Source: Treponema sp. (GTDB taxonomy: Bacteria; Spirochaetota; Spirochaetia; Treponematales; Treponemataceae). Taken from it: 58,271 nt of DNA. Under the pieces are notes generated by a model. That model searched no databases. It was not told the DNA's origin and was given only the letters and a program-made list of their open reading frames with translations. The position numbers and the translations under genes are program-made. Below are positions 1-9,264 of this stretch, piece after piece (positions within the stretch are counted from its first letter, which is position 1; each line of letters starts with the position of its first letter). Where the stretch lies: positions 1 to 58,271 of the forward strand of contig JAEETM010000016.1 in NCBI GenBank assembly GCA_016290335.1. Reading direction: 5' to 3'.

Positions 1-17
1 CTCAAATTGATTTTTTG

Positions 18-26
18 TGATATAAT
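18..26 (+). promoter_or_regulatory. Extended -10 promoter of the MBL-APH gene
   Basis: TG at 18-19 followed after one base by TATAAT at 21-26 forms an extended -10. Only six bases separate it from the ATG at 33 and there is no Shine-Dalgarno sequence, so the transcript is predicted to start at or next to the start codon (leaderless). The -35 region lies at the window edge and is weak. Confidence 0.6.
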
Positions 27-32
27 TAATAT

Positions 33-1541
33 ATGGAATACGAAATCACCCAAATCGACAACTCAGCCTGGACCCTCAGCGAAGGTTTTGTCCGCTTCTT
101 TCTGCTTGCCGGGAAAAATGAAACACTTCTGATTGATACCGGCATGAATGTCGGCAAGGCTCTGGAGGCGGCTAAGAGTTTGACTCCGCTTCCTGTGCGG
201 CTCATTAATACTCATGCGGACCCGGATCATATTGGTGGCAATAAAGATTTTACCGAAGTGATGATGCATCTATCTGAAAAAGAAAACTATGTTCAGCATG
301 GTGCCGGCGGTGGCAATGCAAAAATTATTCCTGTTGCAGACGGTCAGATTATTGACCTTGGGGAGCGTCCTCTTCAGCTGGTCTGGATTCCAGGGCACAC
401 TCCAGGCAGTATTGGCATTCTTGATATTAACCGGAAATATTTTTTCAGCGGCGACACAGTACAGCAGGGCAGTGAGATTTTCATGTTTGGTCCTCAGCGG
501 AATCTGGCTGATTTTGTTGCCTCTCTGGAAAAGCTCAAGAAAATGTCTGATAAGTTTGATTTGATTTTTGCCTGCCATGGAGCGCTGCCGGTTAAGCCTT
601 CTGTGATTCCAGAACTGATTGCCGGTGCAAAGAAAGTTCTTGAAGGAGAAATTAAGGGTGAGCCTCGTGAAATGTTCGGTACCAAAATCTTGGCCTGCGA
701 TGTGGGCTGCGATATTCTTCTGGTTGGTGACAACTTCATGCAGTCTCTTCCGCTATCAATTCGTTCCCTTGTTTCTGGTAAGTCATACCTAACAGATTCT
801 GTCGGCAAGTCCGGTTCAGGCGTATATATTTTTGATGATTCTGTTTTGAAGATTCTTGATGCACGCGAAAAACAGAGCCGTGAAAAAAATGACCTTTCAG
901 TTAAGGTTATGCGCTGGCTCGACGGCAAGCTTCCTGTTCCAAAAGTTCTCTGCTACGAAGCTGATGAAGATTTCCAGTACCTGCTGATGAGCCGTGTGAC
1001 TGGTAAAATGTCCTGCGATGAATATTATCTTGAACATCCTCGCGAATTGTGCCGGCTTCTTGCTCAGGCTTTAAAAATGCTCTGGAGTGTTGATATTACC
1101 GGCTGCCCGCGTGAACAGACAATCGAAAACGAACTTGAAGAAGCAAAGTATCGTGTGGAAAATAATCTTGTAGATGTAGATGACGCAGAACCTGAAACTT
1201 TCGGCGCGAACGGTTTTGAAAATCCCGAGGCCCTGCTTGCCTGGCTGCAAACTCACAAGCCCGAATATGAGCCTGTCCTTTCTCACGGAGATTTCTGTCT
1301 GCCAAATATTTTTCTTCAGGACAACCAGGTCACCGGCTTTATAGATTTAGGCGCCACCGGAATCGGCGACAAATGGCGCGACATTGCCCTGTGTCACCGC
1401 AGCCTCAAGCACAATTGCGACGGCACCTTCGGCGGCAAAGTCTACCCCGATTTTAATCCCGACCTCCTTTTCGAAGAACTCGGCCTCGCCCCAAATCACG
1501 AAAAACTCCGTTACTACATTCTGCTGAATGAATTGTTTTAG
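33..1541 (+). CDS. Metallo-beta-lactamase fold hydrolase fused to an aminoglycoside-phosphotransferase-like kinase
   Basis: The protein has 502 residues and two domains. Residues 1 to about 205 are a metallo-beta-lactamase fold: THADPDH at 60-66 (the usual second His is Asp63), GHTPGS from 121, SGD at 139-141 and His182. These would bind a dinuclear metal centre. Residues about 225-502 are a protein-kinase-like phosphotransferase of the APH family: VLKI with Lys273, catalytic HGDFCLPN at 418-425 and IDLG with Asp438, followed by GDKWRDIA. Both halves keep their catalytic residues. APH(3')-type enzymes phosphorylate aminoglycoside hydroxyls, but the substrate here cannot be read from sequence, and a small-molecule or nucleotide substrate is equally possible. 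The ATG is chosen because the -10 box lies just upstream. The gene is followed after about 60 bases by a nitroreductase gene, and no operon partner explains the fusion. Confidence 0.85.
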   Translation: MEYEITQIDNSAWTLSEGFVRFFLLAGKNETLLIDTGMNVGKALEAAKSLTPLPVRLINTHADPDHIGGNKDFTEVMMHLSEKENYVQHGAGGGNAKIIPVADGQIIDLGERPLQLVWIPGHTPGSIGILDINRKYFFSGDTVQQGSEIFMFGPQRNLADFVASLEKLKKMSDKFDLIFACHGALPVKPSVIPELIAGAKKVLEGEIKGEPREMFGTKILACDVGCDILLVGDNFMQSLPLSIRSLVSGKSYLTDSVGKSGSGVYIFDDSVLKILDAREKQSREKNDLSVKVMRWLDGKLPVPKVLCYEADEDFQYLLMSRVTGKMSCDEYYLEHPRELCRLLAQALKMLWSVDITGCPREQTIENELEEAKYRVENNLVDVDDAEPETFGANGFENPEALLAWLQTHKPEYEPVLSHGDFCLPNIFLQDNQVTGFIDLGATGIGDKWRDIALCHRSLKHNCDGTFGGKVYPDFNPDLLFEELGLAPNHEKLRYYILLNELF

Positions 1542-1602
1542 AAATGTCCTCATAACATATTTTTCTATCGCCTAAACACTCTTTTTATATTATTATTCAA
1601 AT

Positions 1603-2271
1603 ATGAATATAAAAGAAGCAATCACACAAAGACATTCGGTAAGACAGTTTAAGGATCTTCCTATCAAACCCGAAGACATCGACCACCTTACAGCTATGAT
1701 AAAACAGTGCAATGACGAAAGCTGCCTGAACATTCAGCTTATTCTTGATGATTCTGAATGCTTTGACACTTTCCTTGCGCATTACGGCAAGTTCAAAAAC
1801 GCAAAAAACTATATTGCACTCGTCGGCAAAAAATCTATCGAAAGCCTCGATGAAAAATGCGGATACTACGGTCAGAAACTTGTTCTCGAAGCACAAACTC
1901 TTGGGCTGAACACCTGCTGGGTAGCCGGCACTTACGGCAAAGGAAAATGCAAAGCCAGCACAAATGCCGGCGAAAAAATTGTCTGCGTAATCGCTCTTGG
2001 TTACGGTGAAACAAACGGTGTTCCGCACAAATCAAAACCGGTAAGCAAGCTGTGCAATATCCCAGAAGCCGATTTGCCAAACACTCCAGCCTGGTTCCAG
2101 GAAGGTCTTGAAGCTGCAATTCTTGCTCCAACTGCACTTAATCAGCAGAAGTTCATTGTCTCTCTTGAAGGCGACAAACCTGTAATAAAATCAAAAGGCG
2201 GTCCATTAACTCAGCTTGATTTAGGAATCGTAAAATACAATTTCGAAGCCGCCTCAGGACATAAGGTGTAA
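1603..2271 (+). CDS. Nitroreductase family protein
   Basis: The 222-residue protein starts with the family signature AITQRHSVRQF at residues 5-15, where the Arg/His/Ser/Arg set contacts FMN. It has LVLEAQTLGLNTCWVAG in the middle and the second subdomain APTALNQQKF near residue 170. Members are FMN-dependent NAD(P)H oxidoreductases acting on nitroaromatics, quinones or related acceptors. The C-terminal part LTQLDLGIVKYNFEAAS resembles the shorter rumen and clostridial nitroreductases (TM1586-like) that couple two subdomains. There is no Shine-Dalgarno sequence. A TATTAT box lies 9 bases before the ATG, so a very short leader is likely. The next gene begins 9 bases after the stop codon, suggesting co-transcription. 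The natural substrate is unknown. Confidence 0.85.
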   Translation: MNIKEAITQRHSVRQFKDLPIKPEDIDHLTAMIKQCNDESCLNIQLILDDSECFDTFLAHYGKFKNAKNYIALVGKKSIESLDEKCGYYGQKLVLEAQTLGLNTCWVAGTYGKGKCKASTNAGEKIVCVIALGYGETNGVPHKSKPVSKLCNIPEADLPNTPAWFQEGLEAAILAPTALNQQKFIVSLEGDKPVIKSKGGPLTQLDLGIVKYNFEAASGHKV

Positions 2272-2280
2272 GTTAATAAA

Positions 2281-3411
2281 ATGATTAAAGCCGTAATTTT
2301 TGACATGTTCGAAACTCTTGTAACACTGTTCACAGGCCGAACATACTTCAGTGAAAATATTGCCCAGGATCTTAACATCCCGCTTGAAACATTCCGGAAA
2401 GCCTGGCACTCAAATGAACACGAGCGAACCATTGGAAAATATACAATGAAAGAAGGAGTCGAGTTAACCTTAAAGTCCACCGGCAACTGTTCTCAGCAAA
2501 ACGTAGAGCTTGTCGTACGAAAAAGGCGCGAAGCCCTTCAGGACACTTTTTCTGCAATTCCGCCAGACTCTGTCAAACTGCTGGAAGCCCTTCACCAGAA
2601 AGGCCTCAAGGTCGGACTCATCACAAACACCTTTTCCGATGAATGCGAATTCATAAAGCAAAGCCCCCTGTATCCTCTTTTTGATGCCACAATGATTTCG
2701 TACGAAACAGGCCTTTGCAAACCGTCACCGGAAGTCTATCACGCAATGATAGAAAAACTTAATGTAAAACCGGAAGAATGTCTTTATGTTGGAGACGGTG
2801 GTTCCCGCGAGCTGTATGGTGCAAGAGATGCCGGAATGCAGGCGCTGCAGTGCACCTGGTTCAGCGAGCTTGCATTTGAACCTCATATTCCATGCCCTCC
2901 GCTTGATGATTTTCCTCATGCCCGGACGCAGATGGATGTACTGCGCTTTATCGATGCACAAAAAATAACCTACCGCAAACTCACCGAATCAGACCTGGAC
3001 ACCTTCATCCAGATGCGAATCACCCAATTGCGCGAAGAAGGTGCAACAGAAGATTTCAACCTCGTTCCTGCCCTAAAAGATTACTACAACCGCCACCTTG
3101 CCGACGGAACCTTTGTTTCCTGGCTTGCACTTGACGGTGAAAAAATAATCGGCACAAGCGGAATGTCCTTTGTAGAAAAGCCGCCGTATTTCAGCTGCCC
3201 GTCTGGAAAAATCGGACTCCTTTCCAGCATGTTTACTAATCCTGACTACCGCCGCCAGGGTATTGCAAAAGAACTGCTCCACCGGGTAGTGGAAGAAGCC
3301 CGCGCCTATGGTTGTGGTGCTGTTCAGATTACCGCTTCAGATATGGGAGTAAAGCTGTACACCGCATACGGCTTTATTCATAACGGAAACTTTATGCAGT
3401 ACAAGCTGTAA
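2281..3411 (+). CDS. HAD-family hydrolase fused to a GNAT N-acetyltransferase
   Basis: The protein has 376 residues. Residues 1-225 form a HAD-like phosphatase: the N-terminal motif FDMFETLVT supplies Asp8, but the second Asp of DxD is Glu in this reading (DMFET), a common subclass feature. GLITNTFSDE is motif II, CKPSPEVY carries the motif III Lys, and YVGDGGSRELYGARDAGM is motif IV. Residues about 232-376 form a GNAT acetyltransferase: YRKLTESDLDTFIQMR at its start, and MFTNPDYRRQGIAKELLHRVV, the acetyl-CoA pyrophosphate-binding loop (RRQGIA). A HAD-GNAT fusion suggests consecutive dephosphorylation and acetylation of one small molecule, which is inference. It is closely linked to the nitroreductase gene upstream and to larE, whose start is 18 bases downstream. 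Confidence 0.85.
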   Translation: MIKAVIFDMFETLVTLFTGRTYFSENIAQDLNIPLETFRKAWHSNEHERTIGKYTMKEGVELTLKSTGNCSQQNVELVVRKRREALQDTFSAIPPDSVKLLEALHQKGLKVGLITNTFSDECEFIKQSPLYPLFDATMISYETGLCKPSPEVYHAMIEKLNVKPEECLYVGDGGSRELYGARDAGMQALQCTWFSELAFEPHIPCPPLDDFPHARTQMDVLRFIDAQKITYRKLTESDLDTFIQMRITQLREEGATEDFNLVPALKDYYNRHLADGTFVSWLALDGEKIIGTSGMSFVEKPPYFSCPSGKIGLLSSMFTNPDYRRQGIAKELLHRVVEEARAYGCGAVQITASDMGVKLYTAYGFIHNGNFMQYKL

Positions 3412-3429
3412 TTATTAGGCAGGAATATT

Positions 3430-4260
3430 ATGACAGAAGAATTAAACAAAAAATACAAAGCGTTACAAAATTATTTTAAGCAGCTTGGAAGTGTTGCAGT
3501 TGCTTTTTCAAGCGGAGTAGATTCAACCTTTATGCTTAAGGTTGCACACGATGTTCTTGGAAATAAGGCTGTTGCAATTACGGCGCGCTCTCATTCTTTT
3601 CCTGCACGCGAAAAAAATGAGGCTGCTGATTTTTGTAAAAAAGAAGGTATTGAACACATCTTTATTGATTCAGAAGAATTGAATATTCCGGGATTTAAGC
3701 AGAATCCTAAAAACCGCTGCTATCTGTGTAAACACGAGCTTTTTGAAGAAATCATACAGGTTGCAAAACAGCATGGGCTTGAGTATGTTTGCGAAGGCAG
3801 TAATCTTGATGATAATGGTGATTACCGCCCGGGCTTACAGGCTGTGGCAGAGCTTGGCGTAAAAAGTCCGCTCAGGGAATGTAATTTGTGGAAATCTGAA
3901 ATCAGGGCAATTTCAAAGGAGCTTGGTCTTGAAACCTGGAAAAAGCCGAGCTTTGCCTGTCTTGCAAGCCGGTTTGTTTATGGCGAAACAATTTCTGTAG
4001 AAAAGCTTGATATGGTAGATAAGGCAGAACAGCTGCTTATTGATTTGGGCTTTGTTCAGGAGCGCGTGCGAATCCACAGCTTTGGAACTGGCGAAACTTC
4101 CGGTACGATTGCGCGCATAGAAGTAAATCCTGATGATTTTACAAAGCTTGTTGAAAACCGCGAAAAAATTGTAAGTGAGTTTAAAAAGCTTGGCTTTAAT
4201 TATGTTTCAATGGATTTGCAGGGCTACAGAACCGGCAGCATGAACGAAACATTAAAATAA
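3430..4260 (+). CDS. larE: ATP-dependent sacrificial sulfur transferase LarE
   Basis: The 276-residue protein is a PP-loop ATP pyrophosphatase. AFSSGVDST at 25-33 is the adenylation loop, NRCYLCK (Cys97 and Cys100) is the conserved paired-cysteine motif, and SFACLASRF places Cys177 where LarE enzymes keep their sulfur-donating cysteine. In known systems LarE adds sulfur to pyridinium-3,5-dicarboxylate mononucleotide to build the nickel-pincer cofactor of lactate racemase. Larger LarE homologues with three cysteines have been described as carrying an iron-sulfur cluster, and the three cysteines here fit that class. No larA, larB or larC lies in the window, so the pathway partners must be elsewhere, or this homologue works on another substrate. 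AGGA six bases before the ATG is the ribosome binding site. Confidence 0.88.
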   Translation: MTEELNKKYKALQNYFKQLGSVAVAFSSGVDSTFMLKVAHDVLGNKAVAITARSHSFPAREKNEAADFCKKEGIEHIFIDSEELNIPGFKQNPKNRCYLCKHELFEEIIQVAKQHGLEYVCEGSNLDDNGDYRPGLQAVAELGVKSPLRECNLWKSEIRAISKELGLETWKKPSFACLASRFVYGETISVEKLDMVDKAEQLLIDLGFVQERVRIHSFGTGETSGTIARIEVNPDDFTKLVENREKIVSEFKKLGFNYVSMDLQGYRTGSMNETLK

Positions 4261-4268
4261 ATTACCAA

Positions 4269-4295
4269 TTGATTATCTCTCTAATTCCCTATATT
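4269..4295 (+). promoter_or_regulatory. Promoter of cimA, short or absent leader
   Basis: TATATT at 4290-4295 lies 8 bases before the ATG at 4304, with a weak TTGATT at 4269-4274 (15-base spacer). No Shine-Dalgarno sequence precedes the gene, so the mRNA probably begins within a few bases of the start codon. Confidence 0.45.
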
Positions 4296-4303
4296 CTGTC
4301 TGT

Positions 4304-5905
4304 ATGGCAAAGAAGATTGAAATACTTGATTCCACATTACGAGATGGCGCTCAGGGCGAAGGCATAAGCTATTCAGTTCAGGATAAAATCCACATTTGTG
4401 AAGCTCTTGATGAGCTTGGCGTTACTTATATAGAAGCTGGAAATCCCGGCAGCAATCCAAAGGATATTGAGTTTTTTCAGGAGATTAAAAAGGTTCCTCT
4501 CAAAAATGCAAAGATTTGTGCTTTTGGTGCAACCCGTCGTAAAGACACCACCTGTGCTAAAGACAGCAACATTCAGTCTCTTCTTGCAGCCCAGACAGAC
4601 ACCGTAGTTATTTTCGGCAAATCGTGGACGTTCCAGGTAACAGAAATCCTAAATGCCACACTTGAAGAAAATCTTAAAATGATAGAAGAAACCTGCGCAT
4701 ATTTTAAGTCGCAGGGACGCTCCGTCATTTACGATGCTGAACATTTTTTCACCGCCTACACAGAAGATAAGGAATACGCCCTTAAAACCCTTCAGGCAGC
4801 CGTAAACGGTGGGGCAAACGTAATCTGCCTTTGCGAAACAAAAGGTGGCTTTATGATGGATGATTGCCGCCACGCAGTTGCAGAAGTTGTAAAACTTTTT
4901 GGAAATAAAGTTACCGTTGGTATTCACACCCACAATGATTGCGGACTTGCCGTTGCCAATTCACTAGTTGCCGTTACGGAAGGTGCCACTCATGTGCAGG
5001 GAGTCCTGCTAGGTTTTGGTGAAAGAACAGGGAACGCAAATCTTTCTACAATCATTCCAGACTTGCAGATAAAAATGGGCTACAGCTGCATTCCGGAACA
5101 GAATATGAAAAATCTTACGGCAATCTGTAACAAGGTTTCAGAAATTACAAATGTAAGCATGAATCCGCAGTCACCGTTTGTAGGAAAAAGTGCCTTTGCT
5201 CATAAAGCCGGAATGCACATTGATGCAGTATTAAAAAATCCACGCGCCTACGAGCATATCCCGCCTGAAACAGTTGGCAATTCCCGTGTATTCCTTATGA
5301 GTGAAGTTGCAGGCCGCAGTACAATAATAGAAAAGATTCAGAAGTTTGCTCCATCCTTAAAAAAGACTGATGAAGTTGTAGATAAAATTATTAAGCGGAT
5401 GAAGGAGCTTGAGTTTGAAGGCTACCAGTTTGAAGGTGCAGATGGCAGCTTTGAGCTTCTTGTACGCAAACAGCTTGGCCAGTATCAGCCCTTCTTTAAG
5501 CTTCATTATTACCAGACAAACGGTTCAAATCCTCGGCCGGAAGAAGGCGTATGCTGCTGTGCCCAGATAAAGGTTGAAGTTGACGGACAGATAGAAATCA
5601 CCGCTGGAGAAGGAGATGGTCCTGTAAATGCCCTTGATATTGCTCTTCGTAAGGCCCTTGAAAAGTTCTATCCTCTTGTAGCTCAGATCAGGCTTGTAGA
5701 CTTTAAGGTTCGTGTTCTTGATGGAAAATCTGCAACCGCCGCAAAGGTTAGGGTAATCATAGAAAGTACAGACGGTACCGCAAACTGGACAACCGTTGGT
5801 GTTTCTGCCGACTTGATTGAAGCTTCCTGGATTGCACTCTGCGATTCTTTTGAATACAAGCTTATCCGCGATATTGAGAAGCACTATAAGAGAATTATTC
5901 AATAG
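4304..5905 (+). CDS. cimA: (R)-citramalate synthase
   Basis: The 533-residue protein belongs to the alpha-isopropylmalate/citramalate synthase family. DSTLRDGAQGEG near residue 9 is the start of the HMGL-like TIM barrel with the catalytic Arg and Asp, and HTHNDCGLAVANS near residue 209 carries the metal-binding HxH. GVLLGFGERTGNANL matches the family signature. Residues about 400-533 form the LeuA-type regulatory domain. Length and the divergent signature fit the CimA subgroup (condensing pyruvate with acetyl-CoA), which gives threonine-independent isoleucine synthesis, better than LeuA. Pathway partners (leuCD, leuB) are not in the window. The gene converges on the transglutaminase-like lipoprotein gene with only 35 bases between stop codons and no strong terminator. 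Confidence 0.9.
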   Translation: MAKKIEILDSTLRDGAQGEGISYSVQDKIHICEALDELGVTYIEAGNPGSNPKDIEFFQEIKKVPLKNAKICAFGATRRKDTTCAKDSNIQSLLAAQTDTVVIFGKSWTFQVTEILNATLEENLKMIEETCAYFKSQGRSVIYDAEHFFTAYTEDKEYALKTLQAAVNGGANVICLCETKGGFMMDDCRHAVAEVVKLFGNKVTVGIHTHNDCGLAVANSLVAVTEGATHVQGVLLGFGERTGNANLSTIIPDLQIKMGYSCIPEQNMKNLTAICNKVSEITNVSMNPQSPFVGKSAFAHKAGMHIDAVLKNPRAYEHIPPETVGNSRVFLMSEVAGRSTIIEKIQKFAPSLKKTDEVVDKIIKRMKELEFEGYQFEGADGSFELLVRKQLGQYQPFFKLHYYQTNGSNPRPEEGVCCCAQIKVEVDGQIEITAGEGDGPVNALDIALRKALEKFYPLVAQIRLVDFKVRVLDGKSATAAKVRVIIESTDGTANWTTVGVSADLIEASWIALCDSFEYKLIRDIEKHYKRIIQ

Positions 5906-5940
5906 GATTTTTTCAAAAACCAGTAAAAATCAAAGCCTCA

Positions 5941-7323
5941 TCATTCAACGTCATAAACTGCAAGTGTTTCGTATTTTCCGGTTTTTGTTGATGATAAACC
6001 AATTCCAACCTGTTTAGTATTTTTTGGAATCTTTACGTCACCGGTAAACTTGCCTTTGCCCGCATTTTTCAATTGGGTAAACTGCCCGTCTATAATTACA
6101 GCAACGTATTCTTTCCCTTCAGCCATAACTTCAAAATGAACGCTTTTGCCTGCTGCAATCGGGCTTGTTTTTGGTGTGATGATAGCCGCATTTTTTATGC
6201 TCACCTGGTAGTATTTAGGGAATCTTGTCCTGCTGCCTGCCGAAGCCTTTACCTGGAACTGTCCGCAGCCTTCGCCCTTAGAAGCCCCATCCTTAAAGCA
6301 GTATACCATAACCGTATAAGTTCCTGCTTCCGGAAAACTGATTGTTGTATAATCAATACCATTGCTTTTTTCAGATAAGATTCTGTTTTCAACCGCTTTT
6401 CCGTTTGCTTTACTCAAGGTAAAAGCCATTTTGTAGCCCGCTTTAGTTTTATACTTAAGCTCCATTGAATCCTTTACAGAGTTCACGTTTTTAATAGCTT
6501 CAAAACCAGATTCAACAACTTCAAAAAGAAGCGGGCGGAAATCAGGCTGGGCTTTAAACTGTGCTGCAGAAAGCGGCTGCTCCAAAAGCTGATATTTTGC
6601 TTCTTCCGGATAATGACTGTAAACAAAATACTGGGGTTTTAAAAAGAGCCAGTCGGTAGAATAATGCCTTACAGCCTTTTTGTTTTCGATATATCCCGAA
6701 TCCCAGGTACAGTCAATCAAATACCAGTCGCCCTTAATGTTTACTGCATTCCAGGCGTGGTTTGCTTCCAGAGAGCCCGCTGAAGAAGAGTCTGTATCTA
6801 CACCGCTTGCATAACCAATTACCTTTTGTGAAGGAATGCGAAGCTCAGTCATAAAGCGCTGGAATACATTTGAATAACCTTCGCATACCGAAGATTTTGT
6901 CCTTAAAACCTTCTGCCAGCTCTGGTCCGGTATTTTATTTGCGAAAAAGCTTTTAGCATCATAAGTCACTAAAAGACAAATTACGTCGTGCGCCATTTTT
7001 ACGCGTTCAAAATCATTGGAAGCAAGCTTGTTGATTTTGGCCGTAACGTTCTTTACGTATTTGTCCGGGTTTTTCTTTCGCATTGAATCTACAAAATGTG
7101 ATTTTATGTATTTTTGAATTGCAGCATTTGGTTTGCCGGTGCGGTACTTGTAGGCATTTGCATAAGAAGTCGGAGTTTTTAAGCTTGTTCCGCTTACATC
7201 CGGGCTGGAAACTTTTTTTGTAGTTTTGCCGTGGCTTGTAGGAAGACTTATGCAGCCGGTAAAAATAAAGCCTGCAGCTGAAAGGAAGAGTGCTGCACAA
7301 ACAATTTTTCTGATACTTTTCAT
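5941..7323 (-). CDS. Transglutaminase-like lipoprotein
   Basis: The 460-residue protein begins with a lipoprotein signal peptide: basic MKSIRK, a hydrophobic stretch and the lipobox FTGC with the lipidated Cys at residue 24. It is therefore expected on the outer face of a membrane. The core at about residues 95-245 is a transglutaminase/cysteine-protease fold: SSVCEGYSN (catalytic Cys), EANHAWNAV (His) and LIDCTWDSG (Asp). The C-terminal third looks like one or two beta-sandwich domains ending in KTGKYETLAVYDVE. Bacterial members often act as peptidases or amide-bond hydrolases on the cell wall; the actual substrate here is unknown. A GAGAGG Shine-Dalgarno sequence precedes the ATG. It lies 50 bases downstream of the EAL-domain gene on the same strand, so the two may be co-transcribed. 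Confidence 0.85.
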   Translation of the reverse strand: MKSIRKIVCAALFLSAAGFIFTGCISLPTSHGKTTKKVSSPDVSGTSLKTPTSYANAYKYRTGKPNAAIQKYIKSHFVDSMRKKNPDKYVKNVTAKINKLASNDFERVKMAHDVICLLVTYDAKSFFANKIPDQSWQKVLRTKSSVCEGYSNVFQRFMTELRIPSQKVIGYASGVDTDSSSAGSLEANHAWNAVNIKGDWYLIDCTWDSGYIENKKAVRHYSTDWLFLKPQYFVYSHYPEEAKYQLLEQPLSAAQFKAQPDFRPLLFEVVESGFEAIKNVNSVKDSMELKYKTKAGYKMAFTLSKANGKAVENRILSEKSNGIDYTTISFPEAGTYTVMVYCFKDGASKGEGCGQFQVKASAGSRTRFPKYYQVSIKNAAIITPKTSPIAAGKSVHFEVMAEGKEYVAVIIDGQFTQLKNAGKGKFTGDVKIPKNTKQVGIGLSSTKTGKYETLAVYDVE

Positions 7324-7374
7324 AAATACCTCTCTGTCGAATAATAAAAGAATAACTTATGGAAGTTTGATTTG

Positions 7375-9168
7375 TTACAAATATTTTGTTTCGTATTCGT
7401 TCATAGGAATAGGTTTACTGTAGTAGTAGCCCTGAATTACTTCGCAGCCAAGCTCCCGCAATCGGTCTACCTGGCTCTTACTTTCTGCACCTTCTGCCAG
7501 GCACACAAAACCTAGCTCTTTTGCAAGTGCAATTATGTGGGTAATAACAATGATGTCTTCTTTCCGTTCATTTTCGGTGGAAATATTATCTACAAAGCTT
7601 TTGTCAATTTTTAAGGTATCAAGCGGCATTTGTGTAAGCAGTGAAAGTGATGAATAGCCTGTTCCAAAATCGTCCATGGAAATCTTAAATCCGGATGAAC
7701 GCAAATCTTCAAGCACACGAATCATGTGCTCCATATTGTCGTAGGTTGCACTTTCTGTAAGCTCAAAATCAATGTATTTGTGGTCAACACCATAGCTGTC
7801 TACAATCCTTGTAAGGTGAGAAATCAAATCATTATCATAGAGCCTGTTGCGCGAAAGATTTACAGAAATAGGGTAGAGAGTCTTTCCTTCTTTTTTCCAT
7901 CGGGCAAGAGCTTCGCAAACTTTTTTAAGAACAATATCATCAATTTTTCCAATGGAACCATCCTTTTCAAAGAAGGGAATAAATCTTCCCGGCGATAAAA
8001 AATCCTTCTTCTTATAATTCCAGCGGATTAAGGCTTCTGCACCCTTTATTGTTTCCTTTTTGATGTCGAACTTTGGCTGAAGATATACCATAAACTCATC
8101 ATTTTCAATTGCAGTTTCAACATAGGCCTTTATGTAATTTCCCCAGGAAACATCGTCGTGCATTTTATCTGTATATATAATAACTTCTGTTTTATTGTGA
8201 TTAGTTCCAAGTGCCTGGGCCATTTTTCCTGCATCGGCAACACGGTTTCCTAAAAGCATGGCCCTCTGCATGGGAACAACTCCACATCTGTAGAAAATCT
8301 TGTAATTCGGGTCTTCTTCCAGATAAGAAAGCTTTTCAAAAAAATCTTCAAGCTTTTCGCGTGTTTCGGCTTCCGGCATATCCTTTATTATCATTGCAAA
8401 GTTATCATTGTGACAGCGGGCACTTGCGTAAACAAAATCGGCTTCCTTCATTGCCTTAACTACATTGCACAAGGTCTTGTTTGCGGCAATATGACCATAA
8501 ACTTCATTTATAACGCGGAACTCTTTTATATCAAAATGAACAAAAGCGTAATCATCAATTCCTTTATCCATTGGCATTTCAAGGTATGCTACCAGATGGT
8601 TCCAGTTGTAATGATTTGTAATTGGATCAAAAAAAGCTTTTTTATATAGATAATTCTTGTCAAAATGTTCTACATCATCTTCTATTATATATTTTGCCTG
8701 ATCCTGAACCAGCTTCCATTCATAAAGGATTCTGATTTTTTTGTAGTCAGAAAAAACGCTTATAACATTCGGGTCTTGTTCTATATCAAGATCGCAGTAA
8801 GTTCTGTGTGCATCATTATCAGTTGCTATTTTTCCAAAAAGAACCTGGATAAAGCATTTGCTGATTGTAACTTCTTCATCAATTTCAATTGAATAAAAAA
8901 AGGATGGCTGCAGAACTGTTGATTTAAGATTTTCAGGATATTCAACCCGGGGGTCGTTAATCCTGAACTCAATTCCAATTACTTCCTTTTCCATAGCGCT
9001 CAGGTAAAATACGCCCGGGTAATCATAAGTACCGAATGCATTCGAGTATTTGTTGAGTTCTTCCGGGATTATACCTTTGTAAAATGCTTTCAGCTGCTCT
9101 TCTGTAGCTTCAAGGTAGTAGAGAATACGTTTAGGTTTGTAGAGCTGATTCAGTTTATTAATAAACAT
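7375..9168 (-). CDS. Degenerate GGDEF - intact EAL domain c-di-GMP phosphodiesterase
   Basis: The 597-residue protein has an N-terminal region of about 185 residues without a recognised sensor, a GGDEF-like domain (about 190-330) and an EAL domain (about 340-597). The GGDEF signature is replaced by HNDNF inside ASARCHNDNFAMII, so cyclase activity is not expected; the domain may be regulatory. The EAL domain keeps EALIRW, SVNLSR, FELTES, MDDFGTGYSS, LKIDKSFV and QGYYYSKP, the residues that bind the two metals and c-di-GMP. It should therefore hydrolyse c-di-GMP. No membrane segments are seen, so it is cytoplasmic. Upstream on the minus strand TGC-TAATAT (an extended -10) ends six bases before the ATG and there is no Shine-Dalgarno sequence, predicting a leaderless mRNA. 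Confidence 0.88.
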   Translation of the reverse strand: MFINKLNQLYKPKRILYYLEATEEQLKAFYKGIIPEELNKYSNAFGTYDYPGVFYLSAMEKEVIGIEFRINDPRVEYPENLKSTVLQPSFFYSIEIDEEVTISKCFIQVLFGKIATDNDAHRTYCDLDIEQDPNVISVFSDYKKIRILYEWKLVQDQAKYIIEDDVEHFDKNYLYKKAFFDPITNHYNWNHLVAYLEMPMDKGIDDYAFVHFDIKEFRVINEVYGHIAANKTLCNVVKAMKEADFVYASARCHNDNFAMIIKDMPEAETREKLEDFFEKLSYLEEDPNYKIFYRCGVVPMQRAMLLGNRVADAGKMAQALGTNHNKTEVIIYTDKMHDDVSWGNYIKAYVETAIENDEFMVYLQPKFDIKKETIKGAEALIRWNYKKKDFLSPGRFIPFFEKDGSIGKIDDIVLKKVCEALARWKKEGKTLYPISVNLSRNRLYDNDLISHLTRIVDSYGVDHKYIDFELTESATYDNMEHMIRVLEDLRSSGFKISMDDFGTGYSSLSLLTQMPLDTLKIDKSFVDNISTENERKEDIIVITHIIALAKELGFVCLAEGAESKSQVDRLRELGCEVIQGYYYSKPIPMNEYETKYL

Positions 9169-9264
9169 ATCAATATATTAGCATGGATTGTGTAATTTTA
9201 ATAGAAGAAAACTTTGTTATAATGTTTGCCTGTATTGCCAGCTGTATTCAATTTTTCGTTTTGC

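Noticed and set aside
5525..5902. Minus-strand frame of 125 residues inside cimA
   Set aside because: Complement of a well-conserved coding region, with no ribosome binding site or family similarity.
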